Shown here: one piece after another, positions 43,572-51,703 of the stretch
Position numbering within the stretch: the stretch's first letter is position 1
Layout of the letters: each line of letters opens with the position of its first letter
Source: Methanoregula sp.
GTDB lineage: Archaea; Halobacteriota; Methanomicrobia; Methanomicrobiales; Methanospirillaceae
Reading direction: 5' to 3'
NCBI GenBank assembly: GCA_041645435.1
Contig: JBAZQB010000003.1
Coordinates: 310,001-374,000, forward strand
Length of the DNA: 64,000 nucleotides
Translations under genes and position numbers: made by a program
Notes under the pieces: model-generated
The model's input: the letters and a program-made list of their open reading frames with translations, nothing else
Database searches by the model: none
What the model was told of the DNA's origin: nothing

Positions 43572-44075
43572 TTATAGAGTGATTTCCCGGAACTGTTTTC
43601 CAAAAACACCGCAGATCGGACACTTGTCGGGGGCTTTACCTGTCTCAATATTTCCACAGACCGGGCAGAGGAAAATTTTTTCTCGTCCAAGATCATTTCC
43701 CGCTTTTACTGCATCGAGTGCTTTCTTGTATAGGGTTGCATGCACCTGCTCGGCTTTCATCGCATGGGTGAACGCAAGCACTGCATCGGATCTTCCCTCT
43801 GCCTCAGCCACTTTGATAAACCCAGGATACATGGTGGTAAACTCATGCGTCTCGCCGGCAATGCTGGCTTCAAGGTTCTTTGCTGTGGGTTCAATTGCAG
43901 CAAGCACTTTTAAAAGCTTTTTTGCATGAATGGCCTCTGCTTCCGAAGCGGCTTTGTATAGCGTTGCAATGTTTTTAAAACCCTCATCTGCGGCCTTTTC
44001 TGAAAAAGCCTGGTATTTGCGGTTTGCCTGGGACTCTCCGGCAAACGCCTCTTTTGCATTCTCAATAGTTGACAT
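43572..44075 (-). CDS. Rubrerythrin
   Basis: A 167-residue peroxide-detoxifying protein. The N-terminal four-helix bundle carries the diiron ligands as expected (AFAGESQANRKY, EAEAIHAKK, AGETHEFTTMYP, HAMKAEQVHATLY). The C-terminal rubredoxin-like domain has two CxxC pairs (LCPVCGNIE and KCPICGVFGKQF). It reduces hydrogen peroxide using electrons passed through the rubredoxin site. It heads a region rich in oxidative-stress genes. The product is cytosolic. Confidence 0.96.
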   Translation of the reverse strand: MSTIENAKEAFAGESQANRKYQAFSEKAADEGFKNIATLYKAASEAEAIHAKKLLKVLAAIEPTAKNLEASIAGETHEFTTMYPGFIKVAEAEGRSDAVLAFTHAMKAEQVHATLYKKALDAVKAGNDLGREKIFLCPVCGNIETGKAPDKCPICGVFGKQFREITL

Positions 44076-44237
44076 AAGGATACGGTATGGTGGGAATTTG
44101 ACTTAAAGATTCTTCATGGGGCAGAAAATGCGTTTTTTCCCACTGCAAAAAGAAAGGTTTTTACTGTGCGAAAAAGTACCCCTGACACACCACAGGATTA
44201 CGGGCCTCTGCCATCTCCTGGATACCGGGTTTTTACT

Positions 44238-44909
44238 ATGAGGAAGATGAAAGATGTTCCTGAACGGGACAGGCCACGTGAGAAGATTGCCAAGAAAGGG
44301 GTAGCATCACTCTCAGAGCAGGAACTGATCGAATCAATCCTTGGCAGGGGCACACAGGGTAAGGATGTCCGTGAGATTGCTAAGGAGATCTGCGGGCTCT
44401 TAAAGGACCATCGGGGCTCAATCCAATATAATGATCTTCTCAAGGTTATAGGAATCGGCCCTTCCAAGGCTTCGCAGCTCATGGCATGCTTTGAGCTGGG
44501 AAAGCGCTACTGTGCACCCTCTGATAGCTGTATCAAAGTGACGAAACCGCAGGACATCCTCCCGCTACCGCTTATTACGGAAATACGGGACAAACGGCAG
44601 GAGCATTTTATCTGCATTACCCTCAATGGCGCCGGAGAGGTGCTTTCCGGCAGGATCATAACAGTAGGGTTGCTCAACCACAGCCTTGTCCATCCCCGTG
44701 AAGTCTATGCGGATGCGATAACTGACCGGGCTGCATCGGTGATCTGCGTTCACAATCATCCATCAGGTTCCCTTGAACCCAGTCCGCAGGATATCGCAAT
44801 TACCACACAGCTCAGGGAGGCTGGACTGCTGCTGGGCATCCAGCTGATCGACCATATCATTGTGACAAAGACCGGTTATCGGAGCATGAAAGAACGGGGA
44901 CTGCTCTAG
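44238..44909 (+). CDS. radC: RadC family protein (JAB metalloprotease fold)
   Basis: About 223 residues from the ATG at MRKMKDVPERDRPREK. The N-terminal part has the family start PREKIAKKGVASLSEQELIESILGRGT and a helix-hairpin-helix (LLKVIGIGPSKASQL). The C-terminal JAB-type domain has the zinc motif HNHPSGSLEPSPQD near residue 180. Despite the name, no role in repair has been established for RadC. The GTG at 44166 would add 24 residues and has AAAGG upstream; the ATG is preferred because family members begin close to it. Confidence 0.9.
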   Translation: MRKMKDVPERDRPREKIAKKGVASLSEQELIESILGRGTQGKDVREIAKEICGLLKDHRGSIQYNDLLKVIGIGPSKASQLMACFELGKRYCAPSDSCIKVTKPQDILPLPLITEIRDKRQEHFICITLNGAGEVLSGRIITVGLLNHSLVHPREVYADAITDRAASVICVHNHPSGSLEPSPQDIAITTQLREAGLLLGIQLIDHIIVTKTGYRSMKERGLL

Positions 44910-44988
44910 TGGAATAGGGAAGTCATTACGGGACATTCCAGCAACAACGGATTTTTATGGTGTGATTTGGGTTTTTAGTGGGTGGAGA

Positions 44989-45582
44989 TTACGCCGAAAG
45001 CAATTTTCCGAGAGCAAACCCCTTCTGATAGGCAGCATCCAGCAGGTCAGGGTGTTCTTTCACATCGCGGATCGTATCCATGTCGCTGATTAAAAGCTCA
45101 TCCGCGTACTGGCAGTCGATGATGTCAAAGAATGCCTGAACGGTCAGTTTGGCACCGATAAAAACCTCCGGGATCTTCATGCCCGATATACAGATGAAGA
45201 GCCCCTGGCGCCCTGCTCTTTTTTCCTTTGCAATGAATGACTTTTTCCGCATGTACTTGGCCATGAAAAAAACCTGGAACCGGTCCATCAGCGATTTTAA
45301 TTTTCCGGGAATTCCCATGGTCATAACCGGTGTGGCAATAATGAGGCTGTCCATATCCCTGAACTTCGGGTACAGCTGCTGCATGTCATCGTCTATGATA
45401 CAGGTCTCATGGTCTTTGCAGAACATCATCTCCATGCATGCCTGGAAATCGAGACTGGCTACTTCAATTTTTTCAACCGTGCAGCCGGCAGCCTCAGCGC
45501 CCTTGAGCGCACGGTCAAGCAGTTGTGCGGTGTTGCCGTCAGACAGGGGACTCCCCAGAAGGCCGATGACCTTTTTTCCCAT
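44989..45582 (-). CDS. Flavodoxin-fold NAD(P)H-dependent oxidoreductase
   Basis: About 197 residues from the ATG at MGKKVIGLLGSPLSDGNTAQLLDRAL. The FMN-binding loop GSPLSDGNTAQLL and the PVMTMGIPGKLKSLMDR segment match the NADPH-dependent FMN reductase / flavodoxin family. In the place of the cysteine motif of iron-sulfur flavoproteins there are scattered cysteines (FQACMEMMFCKDHETC), a partial C-x7-C-x5-C pattern, so cluster binding is uncertain. A likely role is reduction of quinone-like or disulfide substrates. The upstream frame to 45687 has no support. Confidence 0.82.
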   Translation of the reverse strand: MGKKVIGLLGSPLSDGNTAQLLDRALKGAEAAGCTVEKIEVASLDFQACMEMMFCKDHETCIIDDDMQQLYPKFRDMDSLIIATPVMTMGIPGKLKSLMDRFQVFFMAKYMRKKSFIAKEKRAGRQGLFICISGMKIPEVFIGAKLTVQAFFDIIDCQYADELLISDMDTIRDVKEHPDLLDAAYQKGFALGKLLSA

Positions 45583-45686
45583 ACAACAGTAGACGTGAAA
45601 AATCAGCATATACCTTTGCATAGGATCCTGCACTTCTGAAAATCCGTAGAGAGATGGGGTAAAGCAACTGGCACGAACACAACCCA

Positions 45687-45693
45687 TATATAT
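45687..45693 (+). promoter_or_regulatory. TATA box of the zinc-ribbon protein gene
   Basis: TATATAT lies about 36 bases before the TTG start of the zinc-ribbon gene and predicts a transcript start at about 45714. That is why the ATG at 45705 cannot be the start, because it would lie upstream of the transcript. Confidence 0.6.
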
Positions 45694-45725
45694 CTTTGGC
45701 GTAGATGAGAGGTTTGGTGAATCGT

Positions 45726-45956
45726 TTGACCGAAAATAAGACGTACAACGCAGGACAGAAAGTCGGACCCGGCAAATATGTATGCATCGACTGTGGCAAG
45801 GAACTCACACTCGACAAGAGCGAACAGGACCTCAGGAAATGTCCCGCCTGCGCCTGCGAAGAGTACCAGTGCTTCCCGATGACCCATATCCGTCCTGACG
45901 TAAAGACACCGGCAGATGCAAAGAATCCGCCAAAACGCGGTAAGAGCAACATCTGA
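45726..45956 (+). CDS. Zinc-ribbon protein, function unknown
   Basis: A 76-residue protein beginning at TTG (MTENKTYNAGQKVGPG), which is preceded by GGTGA five bases away and lies just after the predicted transcript start. Two CxxC pairs (YVCIDCGKEL and RKCPACACEE) form a zinc ribbon or rubredoxin-like knuckle. The tail is basic and proline-rich (KTPADAKNPPKRGKSN). It lies in the peroxide-defence region, before the desulforedoxin gene, and may be an electron carrier or a regulator; I cannot say which. Confidence 0.72.
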   Translation: MTENKTYNAGQKVGPGKYVCIDCGKELTLDKSEQDLRKCPACACEEYQCFPMTHIRPDVKTPADAKNPPKRGKSNI

Positions 45957-46077
45957 TTTCACATTTTTCTTCTCGGGCACAGTACGGCATGCATGAATTC
46001 TGGGAGCCCCGGCAAAAAAACAGGTATTCGGGAATCCCGCTCCCTGGCTTATCTGAAGAAATCATGAGGAATTCTCC

Positions 46078-46203
46078 ATGGTGAACGTCTCAAAAGAGGG
46101 GCAGATCTTTAAGTGTGAGATCTGCGGCAATGTTGTTGAGGTCAAAGAGGCCGGCGGTGGCGAACTGGTCTGCTGCGGCGAACCCATGCAGCTGGAGGAG
46201 TGA
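46078..46203 (+). CDS. dsr: Desulforedoxin (41 residues)
   Basis: A very short protein of 41 residues, easily missed. It contains the desulforedoxin pattern C-x2-C ... C-C (FKCEICGNVVEV, then GELVCCGEPM), which binds one iron with four cysteines. Such domains occur alone as a homodimer or as the N-terminal part of desulfoferrodoxin/superoxide reductase. The stop is followed six bases later by the AhpD-like gene, and peroxiredoxin is next, which suggests an operon for oxygen defence. A TATA-like signal is not evident upstream, so it may share the transcript from the zinc-ribbon gene. Confidence 0.88.
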   Translation: MVNVSKEGQIFKCEICGNVVEVKEAGGGELVCCGEPMQLEE

Positions 46204-46209
46204 TTTATT

Positions 46210-46614
46210 ATGGCAGCGAAAAAGGCGACCGTAAAAAAAGTGCCGGCAAAAAAGCCGGTAGCTAAGAAAGGATCGGAAAAAGAACTCAAAACCCTTGAGA
46301 AGAAGATCGGAAAAGTGCCGAAATTTTTCAGGGAGCTGACCACCAAGGAACCCGAGATGTTCAACCTCGTTATGAGATTCGAGCAGTACATCTGGGATGA
46401 TGGAAAGATCTCGGGTAAGACCAAAAAACTGATCGCAATTGCGATTGCAGCTGCCATGCGGGACCAGCATGCTGTCCGGGCTCAGCTGGCAGGAGCAAAG
46501 AATCTTGGGGTTACTAAAGGAGAAGTAGAAGAGGCGCTCCGTGTGACATTCCTGCTTTCCGGTATGCCCGCATATGTCTACGGCAAAGCCCAGCTTGATG
46601 AGGTAATGCCGTAA
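46210..46614 (+). CDS. Carboxymuconolactone decarboxylase/AhpD-like protein without the active-site cysteines
   Basis: A 134-residue protein. The first 25 residues are a lysine/alanine-rich tail (MAAKKATVKKVPAKKPVAKK). An AhpD-like helical domain follows (LTTKEPEMFNLVMRFEQYIW, then KISGKTKKLIAIAIAAAMRD and KGEVEEALRVTFLLSGMPAYVYG). In catalytic AhpD the central segment reads E-x-x-x-C-x-x-C-x-x-x-H; here it is AAAMRDQHAVRAQLAGAKN, without cysteine. It may therefore bind partners rather than carry electrons. It lies six bases after the desulforedoxin gene and before the peroxiredoxin gene. Confidence 0.82.
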   Translation: MAAKKATVKKVPAKKPVAKKGSEKELKTLEKKIGKVPKFFRELTTKEPEMFNLVMRFEQYIWDDGKISGKTKKLIAIAIAAAMRDQHAVRAQLAGAKNLGVTKGEVEEALRVTFLLSGMPAYVYGKAQLDEVMP

Positions 46615-46636
46615 TCCACTTCTGCGGTGAAACATC

Positions 46637-47281
46637 ATGGAAGAAGATACCTGTATCGCGTTTCCCGTTCTCGGTGAACCGGCGCCGGATTTCGAGGCAG
46701 AGACCACCCAGGGGCCTGTCAAGCTCTCATCCCTGAAAGGGAAATGGGTGGTTCTCTTTTCACATCCGGCGGACTTCACTCCGGTGTGCACCACGGAATT
46801 TTTGGCTTTTACGCAGATTTATGACGAGTTGCAGTCACTGAATGTCCAGCTGATCGGCCTGTCCGTTGACAGCATATCAGCACATCTAGCATGGGTGCAT
46901 GCGATCAAGGAGAAGATGGGAGTAACCATCCCGTTCCCAATCATTGCTGACCTCACCATGAAGGTTGCAAAAAAGTACGGCATGATCCACCCGGGACAGT
47001 CATCGACTGCTGCGGTCCGTTGCGTCTTTTTCATCGATGACAAGGGAATCATGCGGGCGATGATCTACTACCCGCTCCAGAACGGGCGGTTCATGCCCGA
47101 GATCATACGACTGATCAAGGCACTCCAGACCACGGACAAGTTTAAAGTCTCCACACCTGCGAACTGGCAGCCGGGCGACAAAGTGGTTGTGCCTCCGCCA
47201 AAGACAACGGCAGAGATGGACAAGCGTATGAGCGAAGGATACGAGTGCAAAGACTGGTATCTTTGCTTCAAGAAAGTGTGA
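46637..47281 (+). CDS. Peroxiredoxin (archaeal 1-Cys-like Prx6 type)
   Basis: A 214-residue peroxiredoxin. The peroxidatic cysteine is C51 in FTPVCTTEF. Two C-terminal cysteines, C204 and C210 (EGYECKDWYLCFKKV), match the positions used for the second disulfide in archaeal peroxiredoxins of the Aeropyrum type. Conserved residues GKWVVLFSHPADFTP and the following SVDSISAHLAW fit. It reduces hydrogen peroxide and alkyl hydroperoxides. It is the end of a zinc ribbon-desulforedoxin-AhpD-like-peroxiredoxin group on the plus strand. Confidence 0.95.
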   Translation: MEEDTCIAFPVLGEPAPDFEAETTQGPVKLSSLKGKWVVLFSHPADFTPVCTTEFLAFTQIYDELQSLNVQLIGLSVDSISAHLAWVHAIKEKMGVTIPFPIIADLTMKVAKKYGMIHPGQSSTAAVRCVFFIDDKGIMRAMIYYPLQNGRFMPEIIRLIKALQTTDKFKVSTPANWQPGDKVVVPPPKTTAEMDKRMSEGYECKDWYLCFKKV

Positions 47282-47562
47282 GCGGGCCGGGACTCGTTAC
47301 AGAAAGATAACCTTTTTCCTGATTTTCTCCCACGATACAAAAGGATTCCTGCTCGTATATGACCTACCCTAGGGGGGATCCCTGCTTTTAATATTTTTTT
47401 TACCCCATCCAAGTGACTGGAGAGGGGGGCATAACTCCGGGATGTTTTTGGCAGAACGATCCAGCCCGGAAACAATGCGAACAGATAACCAACCTGTGCT
47501 CCCTTACACACATCTCGGTAATCTTTTGTTCATGTTCCCTATCCAATCCTTTTTTATGACGC

Positions 47563-48195
47563 ATGACAAAGATCACGGTTATGCCGATCAAAGTCCTCGC
47601 CTTTGCCGGAAGTCCACGGAGACATGGTAATTCCGAGACACTGCTGGACTGGGTGCTGGGCGGGATGATCGCTGACCCGGATGTTGTCATCGAGAAAGTC
47701 GCCCTGACCGATGCCAACATCAATCCCTGCCGGGGGTGCAATGCCTGCGAGAAACTCAATGCCTGCGTGCAGCGCGATGGCATGGATATGTATCATGACA
47801 AGATCATCGCTGCTGACATCATCCTGCTCTCCTCTCCGATCTACTGCATGGGTATTGCCTCGCAGCCAAAAGCCCTGATCGACCGGGCGCAGGTTTTCCG
47901 TTCAAGAAAATATGTACTTAAGCTCCCCATTGTTCCCCCGGAACGCAAGGGTAAGAGGCTTGGGGGATTTCTCGCTTCTGCCGGGCAAAACTGGGACTAT
48001 GTCTTTGACGCTGCAATCCCGTCAGTGAAATGTTTCTTCCATGTCATTGACATCAAGGATGCTGACATCTCCTACCTGATGATCAATGGAGTCGATGAAA
48101 AAGGGGCGATCGAGAAACACCCTGCCGCCCGGACTGATGCCGAGAAACTCGGGAAGACCATGCTTGCCGAGATCAAAAAACGGCTTGCGGCGTGA
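47563..48195 (+). CDS. Iron-sulfur flavoprotein-type (Isf) oxidoreductase, first of two
   Basis: A 210-residue flavodoxin-fold protein. FMN-binding loop GSPRRHGNSETLLDWV, compact cysteine motif C-x2-C-x2-C-x4-6-C (CRGCNACEKLNACV) near residue 55, and SSPIYCMGIASQPKALIDR. This motif is the hallmark of methanogen iron-sulfur flavoproteins, which bind a 4Fe-4S cluster and FMN and reduce oxygen or peroxide. An in-frame ATG at 47581 (MPIKVLAFAGSP) is an alternative start. The next gene is a close relative, five bases after the stop. Confidence 0.85.
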   Translation: MTKITVMPIKVLAFAGSPRRHGNSETLLDWVLGGMIADPDVVIEKVALTDANINPCRGCNACEKLNACVQRDGMDMYHDKIIAADIILLSSPIYCMGIASQPKALIDRAQVFRSRKYVLKLPIVPPERKGKRLGGFLASAGQNWDYVFDAAIPSVKCFFHVIDIKDADISYLMINGVDEKGAIEKHPAARTDAEKLGKTMLAEIKKRLAA

Positions 48196-48199
48196 AGTT

Positions 48200-48805
48200 A
48201 TGACCGTCAGCGTCCTCGGCATATCCGGAAGTCCGCACCGACGTGGAAATACGGAAACGCTGCTCGATAGTTTTCTCGATGGGGCACGTGCTGCCGGTGC
48301 CTTGGTTGAGAAAGTGGTGCTCAAGGATCTGGATTACGCCCCATGCCGGGGCTGTAATGCATGTCATAAAACCGGCGACTGCGTTGTGAAAGATGATGCA
48401 ATCCTTCTCTTTGAAAAAATACTGGCATCGGACTGTATCGCCGTGGCATCTCCCATTTATACGATGGGAATCACTGCCGAACTCAAAGGGCTGATTGACC
48501 GGGGACAGTATCTCTGGGCCCGGAAATTCATCTTAAAAACACTCTATTTCCCCGATGAACATATAAAACGGCATAAAGGTCTCTTCATCTCCACGGCCGG
48601 GCAGAACTGGGACCATGTCTTTGACGGGGCATTTCCTGCGATAACAGCCATATTCAACGGTACCGGGTTCGAATACTACGATAATATCATCGCCAATAAT
48701 ATGGATGAATTCAAGGGGATCAAGAACCACCCGACTGCACTTAAGGAAGCGTTTGAGAAAGGGCAGAAAGTAGTTGGGGTTATTGAAAAATTAAAAACGG
48801 AATGA
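48200..48805 (+). CDS. Iron-sulfur flavoprotein-type (Isf) oxidoreductase, second of two
   Basis: A 201-residue protein from the ATG at MTVSVLGISGSPHRRGN. It shares the arrangement of the preceding gene: FMN loop GSPHRRGNTETLLDSF, cysteine motif CRGCNACHKTGDCV, SPIYTMGITAELKGLIDR and STAGQNWDHVFDG. The two proteins probably arose by tandem duplication but differ in the region after residue 120 (for example a DEHIKRHKG insertion here). They are separated by four bases, so translation is coupled. A heteromeric pair is possible. The longer frame to 48086 has no support. Confidence 0.85.
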   Translation: MTVSVLGISGSPHRRGNTETLLDSFLDGARAAGALVEKVVLKDLDYAPCRGCNACHKTGDCVVKDDAILLFEKILASDCIAVASPIYTMGITAELKGLIDRGQYLWARKFILKTLYFPDEHIKRHKGLFISTAGQNWDHVFDGAFPAITAIFNGTGFEYYDNIIANNMDEFKGIKNHPTALKEAFEKGQKVVGVIEKLKTE

Positions 48806-48842
48806 GTAAGCGTTCCATCTATATTTTAAAAAAAATTGCGGA

Positions 48843-49487
48843 TCAGAGAAGATAGAATGATCCTATGAGTGTCCCGAACGAGGCAATTATTAACAGGGCA
48901 AAGATCGGGATATTCCATGCCATGACTTTCCGTCCGTCAAGAACGCTGATGGGAAGCATATTGAACGCTGCTATCATCGCGTTGATCTGGATGCCGAAGA
49001 TACCGATATAGGTAAGCAGGCCACCGATCGCATGGCCTCCGAAGAGTGCTAGTGCGGCAAAGGGGATGCAGAGCAGGAGGTTAACAACCGGTCCGGATGC
49101 TGAAATAATACCGTTCTCCCGCTTGGTTAAACCCTGCCCGCTCCCTGAATTGCTGTAAATGACCGTTGCGCCCGGGGCAGCAAAGACAAAACCGACTAGG
49201 GCTGCAAGGAGCACCGCGAACAGCAGCATGGTATTGTCTTTCCGGAATTCCGCCCAGTACCCGAATTTTATTGCGGTAAACTTGTGGGCCATCTCATGAA
49301 AGATAAAACCGATACCGGCTGTCAGGAGGGCGATGCCTAAAAAAACCAGTGCAGCAACAGGATCTATTGACCTGACAGGGCCAGTTATACCATAGGGTGC
49401 GATCTTGATAATCGCAAACGAGAGGGATATCGCTATCCACGCAATAAAAAGATCAAACTCTTCCCTGCGGGAAATACGTTCGAGCAT
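48843..49487 (-). CDS. Site-2 protease (M50) family membrane protease
   Basis: A 214-residue integral membrane protein with five to six helices. The zinc motif HEMAH is at about residues 64-68 (GIGFIFHEMAHKFTA). The second ligand region is NMLPISVLDGRKVMAW near 172-187, the N-x-x-P-x-x-x-L-D-G motif of the family. It cuts membrane-spanning regulators within the membrane. It is short, without PDZ or CBS extensions. It is divergent from chorismate mutase. Confidence 0.92.
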   Translation of the reverse strand: MLERISRREEFDLFIAWIAISLSFAIIKIAPYGITGPVRSIDPVAALVFLGIALLTAGIGFIFHEMAHKFTAIKFGYWAEFRKDNTMLLFAVLLAALVGFVFAAPGATVIYSNSGSGQGLTKRENGIISASGPVVNLLLCIPFAALALFGGHAIGGLLTYIGIFGIQINAMIAAFNMLPISVLDGRKVMAWNIPIFALLIIASFGTLIGSFYLL

Positions 49488-49584
49488 GAAATCACCGGAT
49501 CAGATAGGGTGCTCTTCCGATATCTGCTTTGGTGTTAATGCGAGGATAAACACGTTTATGTAAAGAATCAGAAATGTATATCAT

Positions 49585-49869
49585 ATGTCCCTGGAGACCG
49601 TACGGGCAGAGATCACCAAGACTGACAAAGAGATTATCCGGCTCATTGCACACCGACAGGATCTTGCAATAAAGATTGCCAGAATCAAGATCCATGCGGG
49701 AATTCCTGTTCACGATGAGCACCGGGCTTCCGAAGTCCTGAACACGGTTTTTGATCAGGCGGTTGAAGCTAAAATCGATCCTGTCGCCGTCCAGAAAATA
49801 TTCGAGCAGCTCATTGCGATGAGCGAGGAGCGCCAGCACGAATGTTCCGGGGACGGGAATCTTCCCTGA
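49585..49869 (+). CDS. aroQ: Chorismate mutase (AroQ type)
   Basis: A 94-residue helical protein. Conserved residues of the AroQ fold are seen in RAEITKTDKEIIRLIAHRQDLAIKIARIK and the later DEHRASEVL, with the active-site Arg, Lys and Glu in place. It converts chorismate to prephenate in phenylalanine and tyrosine synthesis. It is a monofunctional enzyme, not fused to prephenate dehydratase. It stands alone, between the membrane protease and the thioredoxin-CcdA-type gene. Confidence 0.9.
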   Translation: MSLETVRAEITKTDKEIIRLIAHRQDLAIKIARIKIHAGIPVHDEHRASEVLNTVFDQAVEAKIDPVAVQKIFEQLIAMSEERQHECSGDGNLP

Positions 49870-49909
49870 TTCTGCTTTTTTAAAAACAGTTAAAAAAATT
49901 CCGGGAGAT

Positions 49910-51064
49910 TTACCCCATCCACCCGAGAAGGATGACAGCCCCAAGCGCAACCAGTATCACACCGATAATCATCCTGATCGTCCTCTTGTACTTCGCTCTC
50001 ATGCTGTCAGCCCGTTCAGGGGATATGCCATACGCAACGAGAAGGGTAATCAGGATAAGGGGGAGGACATAGACAAGGTTGTACAGTACAAGCCATGGTA
50101 ACCCGGCCATCACCGTCATCTCCCTTCCCATGAGACCGAGGATGCTGATATAGATGCCCCCGGTACAGGAAAAGCCGAGGATGCCGGCAAGGATCCCCAG
50201 GATAAATGCTGCAGGAAGCGACGCGATGCGGATATAGTTCCCGAGCATGCCTTTTTGCGATTCCGGTATGGACAGGATAAAGGTCTCCTTGTTCCGGAGC
50301 ACATCGGCGATCGTTATAATCCCCAGAAGAAGAGCAACGGCCCCCCCGATAATGGCAAACACCCGTGAGAACCCGGAGAAGGAGATCACCGAGAAAAGCC
50401 CGATTCCCACCAGAAGATGAAACAGGAACATCGCGGTGATGTAGGCACCACCGACAAGCAGGATGCGCCTCCTGCTCCCGGCAGCAGCCATCGGGATCAA
50501 CAGGAAGACCAGGACGGACAAGCCGCAGGGATTGGCACTGTCAACGATAGCTGCAAAGACAACCAGCGGCAGACTGAGCGGGGATTCCTGCGTGCAGCTG
50601 GGATCCTCTTCCGGTATTACGGGTTGGGCAGTAATGTTACAGGACGCGAGCCGCTGTTTCTCGATAAGGATCTCAGATTCAAACCGGTTTGTGATCTCGA
50701 CATCACCGGACAATGAGGTGTTTCCAATAAAGATTGCGGGGACTCCGGGACGGGCAATACCGTACTTGCCGCTCATTTCCGTGAACTTCTGAAGGTTTTC
50801 AAAATGGTTATAGATCTCAAGCCGGGTGAGGTTGAGTTCAGGATATTTTGTCTGAAGAGCCGCGAGAAGGGGTTTAACCTTTTCACAGTGGCTGCAACCG
50901 TCACCGTAAAAATAGAATGCGGTTACAGGATCAGATGTATGGACTGTTGAGGGAGGGGGGGTTGCTGTCTTAAGGGGATTGAAAGAAGGGGCAGCAAGAA
51001 AAAACCCGGCGCTGACGATGATGGCTGCCAGCACGATCAGGAAAAACTTTTGTGTTTTTTCCAT
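49910..51064 (-). CDS. Thioredoxin-domain and CcdA/DsbD membrane protein fusion
   Basis: A 384-residue protein. A signal/anchor helix (FFLIVLAAIIVSAGFFLAA) and a Pro/Thr linker are followed by a thioredoxin-like domain with CSHC (C57, C60) and the cis-proline segment ARPGVPAIFIG. About six membrane helices then follow with cysteines in the CcdA pattern (DSANPCGLSV and GILGFSCTGGIYI). The layout resembles the electron carriers DsbD/CcdA and places a disulfide-handling domain outside the membrane. It likely works with the smaller anchored thioredoxin at 51.2-51.6 kb. The reaction partner is not known. Confidence 0.88.
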   Translation of the reverse strand: MEKTQKFFLIVLAAIIVSAGFFLAAPSFNPLKTATPPPSTVHTSDPVTAFYFYGDGCSHCEKVKPLLAALQTKYPELNLTRLEIYNHFENLQKFTEMSGKYGIARPGVPAIFIGNTSLSGDVEITNRFESEILIEKQRLASCNITAQPVIPEEDPSCTQESPLSLPLVVFAAIVDSANPCGLSVLVFLLIPMAAAGSRRRILLVGGAYITAMFLFHLLVGIGLFSVISFSGFSRVFAIIGGAVALLLGIITIADVLRNKETFILSIPESQKGMLGNYIRIASLPAAFILGILAGILGFSCTGGIYISILGLMGREMTVMAGLPWLVLYNLVYVLPLILITLLVAYGISPERADSMRAKYKRTIRMIIGVILVALGAVILLGWMG

Positions 51065-51213
51065 AACAAGAGTCTCATAACCTATTGTTCAGGACGATAA
51101 AAGAATATGCGGTTCTGCTATTTTTAAGAAAATGATCCTTTTATCTTATCAGCAGGGTGGGTTGAATTCTGGCATCTGAATGGTTGATGGGGGATCGCTT
51201 GGATTCCTGCCCG

Positions 51214-51633
51214 TCAATTACCGGTTTTTTTTAATTCAGCGATAATGGCAGCTTCCAGTTTTGCGGGTATATCCCGTTCGCCGATGAGAACAATGTTGCC
51301 GATAATCACTTCAGGAACACCGGCATTTTTCACACCAAGGTTCTTGTTCAATGACTGGGAAAGAGCCCAGTTGGTCTGGTTATGCCAGGTTTCGAGGATC
51401 TGGAAATCCACTTCCGGGTATTTTTTCTTCAGTGACTCGATAAACGGCATCACGTTATGGCAGTGCGGGCATTCTTCACCATAGAGAAAATACACTGTCA
51501 CTTTATCCTGCACGGGACTTCCAAAACCCGGTATAGGAGTATTTCCGGCATTCTGGGACAGGATAAAAAATGCTGCACATACAAGAGCCACAACGATGAA
51601 GAACCCGACGGCGATTTTTATTGTTTTATCCAT
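51214..51633 (-). CDS. Membrane-anchored thioredoxin-like protein
   Basis: About 139 residues from the ATG at MDKTIKIAVGFFIVVALVC. An N-terminal membrane anchor is followed by a short linker and a thioredoxin-like domain with CPHC (C55, C58) and the cis-proline segment NAGVPEVIIGNIVLIGE. It should sit on the outside of the membrane, and it is similar to the first half of the neighbouring fusion protein, which lies 149 bases downstream in transcription. The two are likely to be a related pair for extracytoplasmic disulfide exchange. Confidence 0.87.
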   Translation of the reverse strand: MDKTIKIAVGFFIVVALVCAAFFILSQNAGNTPIPGFGSPVQDKVTVYFLYGEECPHCHNVMPFIESLKKKYPEVDFQILETWHNQTNWALSQSLNKNLGVKNAGVPEVIIGNIVLIGERDIPAKLEAAIIAELKKTGN

Positions 51634-51703
51634 CCTTAAAAACCCTGATATTGAATGGTAGATTGCCAATTAATAAAATACCTCTACGAAAATCTCATAA
51701 AAA

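Noticed and set aside
47282..47562. Possible gene or RNA between peroxiredoxin and the first iron-sulfur flavoprotein
   Set aside because: The 281 bases contain only short unsupported frames and T runs; I see neither a hairpin of note nor a promoter that stands out.
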